Notes: generated by a model not told the origin, from the sequence alone. A stretch of DNA of 64,000 bases from Micromonospora sonchi (GCF_014646235.1 NZ_BMNB01000005.1:62001-126000); one strand, 5' to 3'. Shown: positions 52,791-61,464, counted from the stretch's first letter. A program made the numbers and translations.

Positions 52791-53113
52791 TGACCGCACC
52801 CACGGCCGCCGGTTGCGCGGCACCGGACCAGGCCGCCCCGCTGCCCGCCAGCATCGACCTGGAGAAGGAGACGGTCATCACCGGTGTCGTCCGCTCCGCG
52901 CAGGGCGAGGCGGTACCGGGCGCGTACGTCCGTCTGCTCGACTCGACCGGTGAGTTCACCGCCGAGGTGGTGACCTCACCGGCCGGTCAGTTCCGGTTCT
53001 TCGCCGCGCCGGGCAACTGGACCCTGCGGGCGCTCTCCCGCCACGGCAACGGCGATGCCGCCGTGACCGCGGATCGAGGCATCCACGAGGTGGCCGTCAC
53101 GGTCACCAACTGA
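52790..53113 (+). CDS. sseC: DUF1416 protein, SseC-like
   Basis: The protein has 107 residues. The Cys in AGCAAPDQ near the N-terminus and the beta-sandwich core (KETVITGVVRSAQGEAVPGAYVRLLDSTGEF-type, QFRFFAAPGNWTLRALS) match the DUF1416/SseC proteins, which accompany CysA-type sulfurtransferases in actinobacteria. Function not established; sulfur transfer assistance is inferred. ATG 52790 overlaps the TGA of the previous gene by one base. Confidence 0.9.
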   Translation: MTAPTAAGCAAPDQAAPLPASIDLEKETVITGVVRSAQGEAVPGAYVRLLDSTGEFTAEVVTSPAGQFRFFAAPGNWTLRALSRHGNGDAAVTADRGIHEVAVTVTN

Positions 53114-53130
53114 CCCACGCTCTGAACGGC

Positions 53131-53171
53131 CTCGTGGCCCGTGCCCCCGCTGTGGGGGTGCGGGCCACGAG
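53131..53171. terminator. Terminator hairpin after sseC
   Basis: CTCGTGGCCCGTGCCCCC (53131-53148) pairs with 53154-53171 apart from two positions, around a short loop. It sits 18 bases after the sseC stop and faces the convergent subtilase gene. Confidence 0.75.
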
Positions 53172-53238
53172 CCGTCTCAGCTCCGTTTCGGCGGAATGGC
53201 GGTCATCGCGCCCGCCGGACACCGCCATTGGGTGCGGC

Positions 53239-53274
53239 AGAGGTGGCCGCCGGGACGAGCCGGCGGCCACCTCT
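53239..53274. terminator. Terminator hairpin after the Kelch-subtilase gene
   Basis: A perfect 15-bp stem (AGAGGTGGCCGCCGG at 53239-53253, partner 53260-53274) with loop GACGAG, 12 bases past the stop of the minus-strand subtilase. Confidence 0.85.
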
Positions 53275-53285
53275 GTGTGACGGGA

Positions 53286-56200
53286 TCAGATGCCGGTGGC
53301 CCTGGTGCAGGTGGAGGCCGGATCGAGAGCGAAGTCGAGGGTGCCGACGATACCCGCTTCGATCTGGTGGCGGTGCACCTGCGGTACCCAGCCGTCCTTG
53401 GCCACGATCACCTCGTACCGGCCCTTCGGCAGCCACCAGTCGTACCGGCCGTTGCCGGCCGCGGTCAGCGTGGTGCCGGTCCCGGCCGAGACGAGGTTCA
53501 CCCGGACGGTCGCCGGGATGCCGACCGTCACACCGCCACAGGTGGTGCCGGTGACGGTGCCCTGGATCTTGCCCCAGTTGGCCGGCGGCGACACGTTCAT
53601 CTCCACCGACACCGGGGTGGCCGGGTACGGGGTGTTCGAGACGACGGCCAGTTCGGCGGCGTACCGGCCCGGCTGGGCGACGCCGGCCTCGGCGGTGGCC
53701 GTGAGCGTGACGGTCACCGCCCGCGAGGCGCCCGGCGCCAGGGTGAAGGTGGTCGGCGTGCCGCTGAGCCAGGGTACGTCCGCGTCGGCCGCGCACAGTT
53801 CCAGGCCGCCGAGCCGTTCGCTGTCCGCGCTGCCGACGAAGGAACTGGGCGAGCCGCCGATCTTGTACGTACCGCAGGCGGCCGCGCCCCGATACCTGCC
53901 GAACCGGGCGTTCGGCAGGTCACGCCAGGCTCCGGTGGCCGGATCGAAGCCGATGGTGCGGTTGGTGACCGTGGTGGACGCCGCCGTCACGCCGCCGGCC
54001 AGCACGAGCATCCCGCCGGCCGCCGCGTACTGCGAACCCCACAGCTCCAGCGGCAGCTCCGGCAGCGGACTCCAACTGTCGCTCGTCGGGTCGTACCGGT
54101 GGGCGTCGGCGTACTCGGTGCTGCCGATGCCGCCGGCGCAGTAGATCGCGGTGCCGATCCCGCCGCAGGACAGCCAGGACACCGGGTGCGGGTAGGCGGC
54201 GTGGGTGGCGAACGAGCCGGTCGCCGGGTCGAAGACCACCAGCTGGTCGGAGTCCGTGCAGGTGGCGTCGGCGCAACCGCCCACCAGGTACACCTTCCCG
54301 CCGAGCACGGCCTTACCGGCCGCCGCTGTCGGCGCCGGGTTGGTCACCCCCGGCAGCGTGCTCCACGTGCCGGCGGCCGGGTCGAAGACGTCGACCGTGG
54401 CGTTCACGCCGCTGCTCGCCCAACCGCCGATCACGTAGAGCTTGCCGCTGGCCGCCGCCACCACCGGCTTGGAACGCGCCGTCGGCAGGTCGGGCAGGGC
54501 CGTCCAGGCGTTGACCCCCGGGTCGTACGCCCATGCCTTGCGCTCGGTGCCGGTGCCACCGCCACCACCGATCGAATAGACCTTGCCGTTCAACCACGCC
54601 GCGGCGTTGTCGTAGGTCGCCGCCGGCAGCCGGGCGATCTCGTCCCACGTCTCCTCGACGGCCGGTCCGGCCTCGGGCGCCGCTGGGCCGTACACGGTGC
54701 CGGTCCGCTCCTTGCTGATGCCCTTCACCTTCTGCTCGCGCAGCGGTGCGCCGCCCTGGTTGAGCAGTTCGAACCGGCCGGAGCGGTCCAGCAGCTCCAC
54801 GGTGGCCGGTGCGGTTCCGGTGTTGCGCACGGTGGCCCGGGTGGTGCGGGTGCTGCCGTACGGCTGATGCGACTCGATCGTGGTCGGGGTGACCGTCAAC
54901 CGGCCGGCGGCGAGCGCGAGATCGGCTCGTCGCACCCCGTCGGCGGCCACCGCCACCTCCCTGGTCGCGGGCTGGTACGGCGCCCTGCCGGCGGTGAACG
55001 GGTGGGTGCCGGTCAGGCCGGAGAAGAGCCAGTAGAAGCCGTCCGGTTCGCCCGCGTCCTCGCTGGTGGCCGCCGACACCGCCCGGTCCTGCGGCCGGTC
55101 GTCGCTGACCACGGTCACCCCGTTGAGGGCGGCACCGGTGGTGCGATCGGTGGTGGTGCCGACCACCAGCCCGCCGGGCACCGGCGAGCAGTTCCGGTTG
55201 ACCACCTCCACGTCATCCACCTGCCACCACCAGGCGAAGGTGCCCTTGTAGCGGAAGCGGACCCGCACGGCGGAGCCGTTCGCCGCCCCGGTCAGCGGCA
55301 CCTCCTCGACCCGGGGTCCACGCCGGCTGGCCGTCTGGTGCCAGACGTTGGCCCAGGTGGCGCCGTCGTCGGTGGAGACGTCGATGTCGGCCGTGTCGCT
55401 GATCCCGACGGCCCGCCAGTCGCTGTGGAAACGCAGCACCGGCGCGCCGACCCCGGTCAGGTCCAGCGGTGGGGTGATCAGGTCGGTGTCCTGGGTGTTG
55501 CCGCTGCCGAGCGCGTCGCTGTCGACGATGGCGAACCCGCCGGAACCGCCGGTGAGGTTGCCGCGCGAGCGCGCATCGGTGAAGACCCAGCCGCCGGAGG
55601 AGGTGCGGTTGGTCACCGTCCAGCTCGCCGGGGCGCTGGTGCCGTCGAACGGCTCGCGCAGCAGCGGCTCGCCGAACCGGCCGGTGTAGCCGGCGGCGGT
55701 GCAGGCGGCGTCGACCGGCACGGACACGTCGACCGTGGCGCCGTCGTCGCCCACCGCCACCTCCCGGTTGACGGTGCGGTAGCCCGGGTACCGGGCGGTG
55801 ACGGTGAGCCGGTACGAGGAGCCGCCCGGCACGGTGAAGGAGTAGCGACCGGTGACCGGGTCGGTGAAGACGGCGCCGGGCCGCCCGGCCACCTCGACCT
55901 TGGCGTACAGCGGCCAGCCGTGGCCGGAACCGTCGGTGACCCGTCCGCTCACCGTGACCGTGGGAGTCGCGACCAGGGCGAAGTGCCGGGTGACGGCGTC
56001 ACCGTCGGGCACGGTGACGGCCGCCGACTGGCCGGTGTAGCCGTAGGCGCGTACCGCGAGGGTGATGTCGCCGGTCGGCGCGTTGAGCGCGTACCGCCCG
56101 TCGGGTCCGGTGGTGGTGCTGCGGGTGCCGTCGGTCACCGTCGCACCGGCGACCGGGTCACCGCCGCGCGCGTCGCTGACCACGCCGGTGATCCGGCCGA

Positions 56201-57641
56201 TCGAGTTCCGGGGTGCCTGACGCACCGCCGCGTACGCGTCGAGGCGCCCCTCCCCGAAGACGTTGTTGTCGGCCGGAGTGCCGCCGCAGGTGGTGGCGTC
56301 GACGTCGCGGGCGGTCCGGTCCAGCAACTCCTCGGTGGCGCCGAGGTCGCCGCGCAGGCCCGGTGCCGCCGACCAGAGCAGCGCCACCGTGCCGGCGACG
56401 TGCGGTGCGGCCATCGAGGTTCCGCTCATCGAGGCGTATCCGCCGTTGCGGACGCTGGAGCGGATGCCGCTGCCCGGTGCGGCGATGTTCGGCTTCAGCG
56501 GAGCGGTGCCGGAGCCACGTCCGGAGAAGTCGGCGATGTTGCCGTTGATGTCGTACGCCCCGACCGCGTACGCGTTCGGGTAGTCGCCGGGCGAACCGGC
56601 ACTGCCGCACGCCGGGCCGTCGTTGCCGGCGGAGAAGACCGGGAAGATGCCGGCCGCCCGCCAGGCGGTGACGGTCTGCTGGTACCAGGGGTCGTCGCCG
56701 TCGCCGCCCCACGAGTTGTTGACGATGTCGGGGCGCAGGTCCGGCCGCGGATTCCGGCCGCTGGCGTCGGTCGGAGCGAGCACCCACTGGCCGGCGGCGA
56801 GCAGCGAGGCGTCGGAGCAGTCGTCCGACTCGCAGCCCTTCGCGGCGATCCAGCGGGCACCCGGCGCGACGCCGATCTGGTTGCCGGCACCGTCGTCGCC
56901 GACCATCGTGCCCATGGTGTGCGTGCCGTGGTTGTTGTTGTCGCAGGGCGCGGCGCTGGGGCAGACTCCGGCCGGGTCGAACCAGTTGTAGGCGTGGTCG
57001 AAGCCGCCTCCGGTGTTGCCGCGGTAGGAGCCGACCAGCGCGGGATGGTCGTAGCGGACCCCGGTGTCGATGTTCGCCACCACGACGCCCTCGCCCCGGT
57101 CGCCGAACTCGTCCCACACCCGGGGCGCGCCGATGTTGGTCAGCCCCCACTCGACGGCGGCGGTGCGGGCCCGCGTGGCGTCCGGGGTGGGCCGCACCAG
57201 GGGGTAGCTGCGGCTCGGGGTGATCCGGGCAACCTCGGGCCTTTGCGCGATCTCGTCGAGCAGCGCCTTGTCGCCCTCGACCCGCAGCGCGTTGGCGATC
57301 CAGTACGCGGTGTGCGACACCTTCCGCTCGTCGAGCACCGCGCGCAGGTCGCGCTGGGTACGGGTGGCCGTGCTGGTGAGCAACTGATGCACCGCACGGG
57401 CCCGGCCGTCGGGGTCACGCAGCCCGGTCGCCTGGGTCAGCGGAGCGGTCTCCCGCAGGTACACCATGAACGTCGCGATCGGTGCGGCGTCGAGCCGGTC
57501 GAGCAGCTCGTGGTCGACGGTTGCTCTGGGCTGCGCCGGTTGCGTGGCCGGCGCGGCGAGCGCGGGCTGGGTGGTGACGCCCAGCACGGCGGCGGTCAGC
57601 AGCGCCACCGCCCGCCACCGGGTGGATGGTCGTGTGAACAA
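53286..57641 (-). CDS. Large secreted S8 protease with Kelch repeats
   Basis: The protein has 1451 residues. Signal peptide about 1-29 (LFTRPSTRWRAVALL start), an inhibitor I9-like propeptide (about 40-145), and an S8 domain with Asp192 (ANIDTGV), His238 (NNHGTHTMG), Asn near 309 (VNNSWGG) and Ser409 (SGTSMAAPHVAG). Then come carboxypeptidase-regulatory-like domains, a jelly-roll-like domain (about 670-800), a Kelch beta-propeller (about 990-1250, VIGGWASS, LVGGCADA and YCAGGIGS blades), an Ig-like domain and a final regulatory-like domain. The layout resembles bacillopeptidase F-type enzymes. TTG 57641 is favoured by GGGGAGG four bases upstream; ATG 57686 would add 15 residues before the signal peptide. 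Confidence 0.88.
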   Translation of the reverse strand: MFTRPSTRWRAVALLTAAVLGVTTQPALAAPATQPAQPRATVDHELLDRLDAAPIATFMVYLRETAPLTQATGLRDPDGRARAVHQLLTSTATRTQRDLRAVLDERKVSHTAYWIANALRVEGDKALLDEIAQRPEVARITPSRSYPLVRPTPDATRARTAAVEWGLTNIGAPRVWDEFGDRGEGVVVANIDTGVRYDHPALVGSYRGNTGGGFDHAYNWFDPAGVCPSAAPCDNNNHGTHTMGTMVGDDGAGNQIGVAPGARWIAAKGCESDDCSDASLLAAGQWVLAPTDASGRNPRPDLRPDIVNNSWGGDGDDPWYQQTVTAWRAAGIFPVFSAGNDGPACGSAGSPGDYPNAYAVGAYDINGNIADFSGRGSGTAPLKPNIAAPGSGIRSSVRNGGYASMSGTSMAAPHVAGTVALLWSAAPGLRGDLGATEELLDRTARDVDATTCGGTPADNNVFGEGRLDAYAAVRQAPRNSIGRITGVVSDARGGDPVAGATVTDGTRSTTTGPDGRYALNAPTGDITLAVRAYGYTGQSAAVTVPDGDAVTRHFALVATPTVTVSGRVTDGSGHGWPLYAKVEVAGRPGAVFTDPVTGRYSFTVPGGSSYRLTVTARYPGYRTVNREVAVGDDGATVDVSVPVDAACTAAGYTGRFGEPLLREPFDGTSAPASWTVTNRTSSGGWVFTDARSRGNLTGGSGGFAIVDSDALGSGNTQDTDLITPPLDLTGVGAPVLRFHSDWRAVGISDTADIDVSTDDGATWANVWHQTASRRGPRVEEVPLTGAANGSAVRVRFRYKGTFAWWWQVDDVEVVNRNCSPVPGGLVVGTTTDRTTGAALNGVTVVSDDRPQDRAVSAATSEDAGEPDGFYWLFSGLTGTHPFTAGRAPYQPATREVAVAADGVRRADLALAAGRLTVTPTTIESHQPYGSTRTTRATVRNTGTAPATVELLDRSGRFELLNQGGAPLREQKVKGISKERTGTVYGPAAPEAGPAVEETWDEIARLPAATYDNAAAWLNGKVYSIGGGGGTGTERKAWAYDPGVNAWTALPDLPTARSKPVVAAASGKLYVIGGWASSGVNATVDVFDPAAGTWSTLPGVTNPAPTAAAGKAVLGGKVYLVGGCADATCTDSDQLVVFDPATGSFATHAAYPHPVSWLSCGGIGTAIYCAGGIGSTEYADAHRYDPTSDSWSPLPELPLELWGSQYAAAGGMLVLAGGVTAASTTVTNRTIGFDPATGAWRDLPNARFGRYRGAAACGTYKIGGSPSSFVGSADSERLGGLELCAADADVPWLSGTPTTFTLAPGASRAVTVTLTATAEAGVAQPGRYAAELAVVSNTPYPATPVSVEMNVSPPANWGKIQGTVTGTTCGGVTVGIPATVRVNLVSAGTGTTLTAAGNGRYDWWLPKGRYEVIVAKDGWVPQVHRHQIEAGIVGTLDFALDPASTCTRATGI

Positions 57642-57928
57642 GTTTCCTCCCCACGTCTCGGTCCCGATCTGTTCGGTCCCGCACATCCACGCGCCCGCTG
57701 GGGCGTCGCGGAGCGGCCGGGGCGATGTGGGTGGCTGGTGGTGGCGCCCGCCCGCTGAGAGTCATGCTCTTGCCAGGAGAGCCGGTGATCAATGGGCGGC
57801 GTCGGTCAGTACTCGGTCAGTGACGGGTCGCAATCCTGACCGTTAGGCTGAGGGAGGGCGCCATTGGTGATCGTCGTTGTCGATGGGTGAGAAGTCGCAG
57901 GTCAGTGCGGTGCTCTCGGGGAGGCAGC

Positions 57929-58480
57929 GTGTCCGGTGGAGAGATTCCCATCCTGGTCTGCGTCAGCTCCGACGCCACCGTCCGCCAACGTGTGGTGCAG
58001 CGGCTCGACGGGGTGGGGCCGTTGGTGATCTGCGCGGACCTGGCCCAACTCCGGGCGATGTTTCCCGCACCGCCGGCGGAGGCCGTCGCACCCGACGAGG
58101 GGTCGGGCGAGGCGTCGGCGCCACGCTCGGGCATCTGGCGCGACCTCGTGGTCGACCGGGCCGGGCACCTGTTCACCTGGCGGGGCGTACCGCTGGGACT
58201 GACGCGCACCGAGCGGGAACTGCTGGCCCGGCTGGCTGGCCCACCGCTCACCCTGTGGAGCTACGAGCGGCTGTTCGCCTCCGTCTGGGGCGGTGCCTAC
58301 CTCGGCGACACGGCGATCCTGCACTCGGCGGTGAAGCGACTGCGGAGCAAGCTGCGTCCCCTGCCCGACGGACCGCAGGTGCAGACCGTCCGTGGCGTCG
58401 GCTACCGGCTCAGCGCGCCGCCCGAGACGGTCGACGGTCGAGCTCCGGGCAGCGGGCCGGCGGACGCCGCCCAGGGCTGA
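57929..58480 (+). CDS. Orphan OmpR-type winged-helix regulator
   Basis: The protein has 183 residues. The N-terminal 45 residues (IPILVCVSSDATVRQRVVQR, VGPLVICADLAQLRAMF) resemble a shrunken receiver without the phosphorylated Asp. After an acidic linker follows a complete trans_reg_C wing (LVVDRAGHLFTWRGVPLGLTRTE, ILHSAVKRLRSKLR, VQTVRGVGYRLSAPP). So it binds DNA without evident phospho-control, like GlnR-type atypical regulators. No kinase gene adjoins. GTG 57929 has GGGGAGG four bases upstream. The divergent subtilase is a possible target. Confidence 0.85.
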   Translation: MSGGEIPILVCVSSDATVRQRVVQRLDGVGPLVICADLAQLRAMFPAPPAEAVAPDEGSGEASAPRSGIWRDLVVDRAGHLFTWRGVPLGLTRTERELLARLAGPPLTLWSYERLFASVWGGAYLGDTAILHSAVKRLRSKLRPLPDGPQVQTVRGVGYRLSAPPETVDGRAPGSGPADAAQG

Positions 58481-58530
58481 CCGTGGGCGCTGGCGGCGGA
58501 GTCCCCTGCCGCCCGTGACACGATGGCCCG

Positions 58531-59391
58531 GTGAGCGGCGCAGTTCCCACGTGGTACCCCCCACCCGCAGACCCTCGGCCACCGGCGCGCGGCCCCCGCT
58601 GGCCGCGCTGGCTGCTCGCGCTGACCGTGGCCTGGGCGGTGCTGCTCGCCGGTCTCACCTGGTTCTCGACCCGCAACGACCCGCCGACCGTTCGTGAGCA
58701 GCGCACCCTTGCCGAAGCCGGTCCGGTGGTCGACGGCGCGATCGGCGAACTGGTCGCGGCGGCGTCCGACGCGGTGCTGGCACTGGCCCCACCCGAGATC
58801 GACCGGGGCTGCCGGATCACTCCGTTCGCCGACGGTGCGACGCTGAGCCGCGAGGTCGAGCTGGCGGTGCCCGGCGGCGAGGAACGAGCCGTGCTGGAGC
58901 GGGTCGCCGGGCGGTTGCCCGCGACGTGGCGAGCCGGCGTCCGGGTCACCACCGACGGCCCCCGGCTGCGGGCCGACGCGGGTGAGTTCGTCGTCGTGCG
59001 GGGCCGGCCGGTCGCGGACGGCCGGATCCGGTTGACCGTCGACACCGGCTGCCGACTGGTCGGCGGCGGATACGTCCGACCGGGACCGGGCGCCGCCGGA
59101 GCCGAGGCCGGCGTGCTGGCCGAGGCGCTACGCACGCTCGGTGGCTCGGCGGCGGGTGCCGAGACGGCGGTGACCGCGCCCTGTCCCGGCGGCGGGCTCG
59201 CCCGTACCGCCTGGTCCGGCGTGGGCGAGCCGACGGTGTCGCCGCAGGCCGCGCTCGCGCCGCTGGCCGGCGGCGCGCCGGTGGTGGAAACCCCGGAGGT
59301 GTACGCCTTCCGGCGCGACGGGGTGGCCCTACTGGCCGATCTGCACCCGGACGGGATCCGGGTCGCCGCGACCAGTGGCTGCACCCGGTGA
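58531..59391 (+). CDS. Single-pass membrane protein, function unknown
   Basis: The protein has 286 residues. A Pro-rich N-terminus (SGAVPTWYPPPADPRPPARG), one membrane helix (about 27-45, WLLALTVAWAVLLAGLTW), and an extracytoplasmic domain containing several cysteines (IDRGCRITP, VDTGCRLVG, VTAPCPGGG, SGCTR), probably disulfide-bonded, follow. No family recognised. GTG 58531 follows the regulator gene by 50 bases; a CACGAT sequence six bases upstream could be a weak -10, with no ribosome-binding site. It converges with the DsrE gene, one base apart. Confidence 0.72.
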   Translation: MSGAVPTWYPPPADPRPPARGPRWPRWLLALTVAWAVLLAGLTWFSTRNDPPTVREQRTLAEAGPVVDGAIGELVAAASDAVLALAPPEIDRGCRITPFADGATLSREVELAVPGGEERAVLERVAGRLPATWRAGVRVTTDGPRLRADAGEFVVVRGRPVADGRIRLTVDTGCRLVGGGYVRPGPGAAGAEAGVLAEALRTLGGSAAGAETAVTAPCPGGGLARTAWSGVGEPTVSPQAALAPLAGGAPVVETPEVYAFRRDGVALLADLHPDGIRVAATSGCTR

Positions 59392-59392
59392 C

Positions 59393-59755
59393 TCAGTAGA
59401 CGAGCGCCTGCGCGCCCTCGGCCATCGTCTCCTCGACGAACACCGCGGCTCCGGCGATCCGGATGCCGGGCAGCACGTCGCCGACGCCGATGTCGCGGCG
59501 GGCCGCGCACTGGGTGCACGCGGTCACCGTGCCGGTGGCGAGGATCACGTGCAGCAGCTCGGCCAGCGGCGGCGAGTGCGGCAACTCGAAATCCTGTGCC
59601 CGGCCGGGCAGGGCGAACCAGGTCGACTCGCCGGTCAGCCAGAGCGAGACGGGCACCCCGGCGGCGGCCGCGGTCGATGCCACGGTGAACGCCTGGGCGC
59701 AACGCTCCGGCGCGTCGGAGCCGGCGGTGGCCTTGACGACGAGAGTGCGGGCCAT
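59393..59755 (-). CDS. DsrE/DsrF-like family protein
   Basis: The protein has 120 residues. LVVKATAGSDAPERCAQAFTVA, VSLWLTGESTWFALPG and the cysteine-bearing TACTQCAARRDIGVGDVLPGI match the DsrE/YchN fold; the CxxC in the middle could carry sulfur or be a metal site. These proteins relay sulfur or serve in thiol chemistry. It lies between sulfur-related and other genes. ATG 59755 follows a TATGCT box by six bases. Confidence 0.82.
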   Translation of the reverse strand: MARTLVVKATAGSDAPERCAQAFTVASTAAAAGVPVSLWLTGESTWFALPGRAQDFELPHSPPLAELLHVILATGTVTACTQCAARRDIGVGDVLPGIRIAGAAVFVEETMAEGAQALVY

Positions 59756-59761
59756 GCCACC

Positions 59762-59771
59762 AGCATAGGAT
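59762..59771. promoter_or_regulatory. Divergent overlapping -10 boxes
   Basis: The ten bases AGCATAGGAT contain TATGCT for the minus strand (59762-59767, six bases before ATG 59755) and TAGGAT for the plus strand (59766-59771, seven bases before ATG 59779). The two boxes share TA, so the promoters are mutually exclusive in geometry. Confidence 0.6.
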
Positions 59772-59778
59772 GGCCCGG

Positions 59779-59883
59779 ATGGTCACCGAGATCGGGTTCG
59801 TCAGCCTGCTGGTCGCCGGCCTGGGCGGGCTCGCTGGTGGCCTGGTCTACCTGGCGGTACGCATCTCGAGAGGTAAATGGTGA
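59779..59883 (+). CDS. 34-residue small membrane protein
   Basis: ATG 59779 to TGA 59883 encodes a 34-residue peptide: a short polar start (MVTEIGF), one Gly/Leu-rich membrane helix (VSLLVAGLGGLAGGLVYLAV) and a basic end (RISRGKW). It has no ribosome-binding site but a -10 box seven bases upstream. ATG 59770 in frame would add MAR. The nitrobindin gene starts 53 bases later, so they may be cotranscribed. Confidence 0.6.
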   Translation: MVTEIGFVSLLVAGLGGLAGGLVYLAVRISRGKW

Positions 59884-59935
59884 GCGCGAGGAGTGAGCCG
59901 GTTTTGCGAGCCCCGCAGTCGCGAACGAAGGTGGC

Positions 59936-60544
59936 ATGGTGAGCGCGAACGCGTCGAACGACAACCCGCTGGCACCGCCGCCGTGGCTGAACGCGCCGCC
60001 GGTCGAGCCCTATCCCTTCGAGGAGAGTCACGACCTGCGCGTCGGTCCCAAGCTGCACCCCACGCTGGACGGCCTGCTGCCGTACGTCGGTGTGTGGCGG
60101 GGCCGGGGCCGGGGCGGCTTCCCCACCATCGAGGACTTCGACTTCGCCCAGGAGATCCGGATCAGCCACGACGGCCGGCCGTTCCTGCACTACGAGTCGA
60201 GGGCCTGGATCCTCGACGAGCAGAGCCGCCCGGTGCGCCCGGCGGGCCGGGAGGTGGGCTGGTGGCGGCCGGTGCTGGACGGTGACCGGGCCACCGACGA
60301 ACTGGAGGCACTGCTCACCACCCCCACCGGTGTGATGGAGCTGCACATCGGCCGGCGCAAGGGCACCCAGATCGAGTTCGTCACCGACGCCGTGGTGCGT
60401 ACCTCCACCGCCAAGGAGGTCACCGCCGGGCACCGACTCTTCGGCATCGTCGAGGGCGCCCTGCTCTACGCCCAGGACATGGCCGCCGTCGGGCAGCCGC
60501 TCTCGCCGCACCTGTCCGCCCGGCTCATCCGGGTGGCCGGCTGA
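59936..60544 (+). CDS. Nitrobindin-like heme-binding beta-barrel protein
   Basis: The protein has 202 residues. The nitrobindin/FABP-like signature GxWxGxGxGxxP is seen in GVWRGRGRGGFP (about 52-63). The beta strands follow, and a histidine near residue 192 (PLSPHLSARLI) is the expected heme ligand. The family includes M. tuberculosis Rv0813c and human THAP4; it binds heme and reacts with peroxynitrite or NO. ATG 59936 has an AAGG-type ribosome-binding site. The neighbour on the other strand is the aminotransferase IV, as at Rv0812-Rv0813c. Confidence 0.9.
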   Translation: MVSANASNDNPLAPPPWLNAPPVEPYPFEESHDLRVGPKLHPTLDGLLPYVGVWRGRGRGGFPTIEDFDFAQEIRISHDGRPFLHYESRAWILDEQSRPVRPAGREVGWWRPVLDGDRATDELEALLTTPTGVMELHIGRRKGTQIEFVTDAVVRTSTAKEVTAGHRLFGIVEGALLYAQDMAAVGQPLSPHLSARLIRVAG

Positions 60545-60546
60545 CT

Positions 60547-61395
60547 CTACGGCACCGGGTACCCGAGCAGCTCCTGAAGTGCCCGGGTACGCGGGCTGTG
60601 GCGCAGCGGCTCGCCATCGAGGCTGAGCACCGCCACCAGGCCGCGTACGGACGAGGTGAGCCAGACGCCGTCCGCGTCGCGCAGCCCGGCCGGGGTGATC
60701 ATGCGCTCGGCCGGGTCGCAGCCCACCCGGTCGGCCTGAGCGAGCAGCCAGCCGACGGTGGTGCCGGGCAGGATGCCGGTGCGTCCGGCCGGCACGGCGC
60801 AGAGCGTGTCGCCGGCCAGCCAGACCACGTTGGAGGTCGGACCCTCCAGCACGTAGCCGTCGGAGGAGACCCAGAGCACGTCGTCGACGCCAGCGCGGGC
60901 GGCCCAGCGGCGGGCCGCCGTGCTCGCCCCGTACGACGTCGACTTGATGCCGGCGGGGAGCCAGTTCAGGTCCGGGCGCGCCTCGGCGGGCACCCCCAGC
61001 GAGAGGGTGGCCACCCGGACCCCGTCGCGCCGGGCCTGGCGGGCCGCCGGCGGGACCGCCGACAGGGTGGCGTAGACGGTCGGCGGTCCGCCGCCTTCGG
61101 GCCCGCGGGTGCAGACCAACCGCAGCGCGCCCTCCACCTCCGGTGGCCACCCGGCGGCGACGGTGTCCAGCAGTTCGACCAGGGCCGCGTCGTCGGGCAG
61201 GGGCAGGTCCACGGCCGCGGCGCCGGCCCGCAGCCGGGCCAGGTGAGCCTCACGCAGCCAGGGACGCGCGCCGCGCAGGTGCATGGTCTCGAAGAGTCCG
61301 TCGCCCCGCAGCACACCGAGGTCGTCCCCGCGCAGCACCGGCTCGTCGGCCGGCACCAGTCCCCGGCCGAGTATGCCGATCCGTGACGGCACCAT
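60547..61395 (-). CDS. pabC: Aminotransferase class IV (aminodeoxychorismate lyase-like)
   Basis: The protein has 282 residues. The PLP lysine is Lys151 in PAGIKSTSYGAS; a glutamate in LEGPTSNV (about 184) and the phosphate-binding TGILPGTT loop complete the fold-type IV site. Length and sequence fit 4-amino-4-deoxychorismate lyase, which gives p-aminobenzoate for folate, though branched-chain or D-amino-acid aminotransferases share the fold. ATG 61395 follows a TATGCT box by eight bases. The frame is open upstream, but that stretch is antisense to the Fur gene. Confidence 0.85.
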   Translation of the reverse strand: MVPSRIGILGRGLVPADEPVLRGDDLGVLRGDGLFETMHLRGARPWLREAHLARLRAGAAAVDLPLPDDAALVELLDTVAAGWPPEVEGALRLVCTRGPEGGGPPTVYATLSAVPPAARQARRDGVRVATLSLGVPAEARPDLNWLPAGIKSTSYGASTAARRWAARAGVDDVLWVSSDGYVLEGPTSNVVWLAGDTLCAVPAGRTGILPGTTVGWLLAQADRVGCDPAERMITPAGLRDADGVWLTSSVRGLVAVLSLDGEPLRHSPRTRALQELLGYPVP

Positions 61396-61403
61396 GGGAG
61401 GTG

Positions 61404-61409
61404 AGCATA
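61404..61409 (-). promoter_or_regulatory. -10 box TATGCT for the aminotransferase (leaderless)
   Basis: Minus-strand TATGCT ends eight bases before ATG 61395, with no ribosome-binding site. Confidence 0.5.
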
Positions 61410-61452
61410 GTGGGCGCACCGGTCGCGCCGGGAGGAGCGCGGACGGCCGCAC

Positions 61453-61458
61453 TATGAT
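61453..61458 (+). promoter_or_regulatory. -10 box TATGAT for the Fur-family gene (leaderless)
   Basis: TATGAT ends six bases before GTG 61465. It is close to the canonical TATAAT and therefore likely strong. Confidence 0.55.
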
Positions 61459-61464
61459 CGGGGG

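Noticed and set aside
53196..57758. 1520-codon open frame antisense to the giant subtilase
   Set aside because: It is a mirror of the real gene in high-GC DNA: Arg/Gly/Val-rich, no domain, no signal peptide, and the other strand has catalytic motifs.
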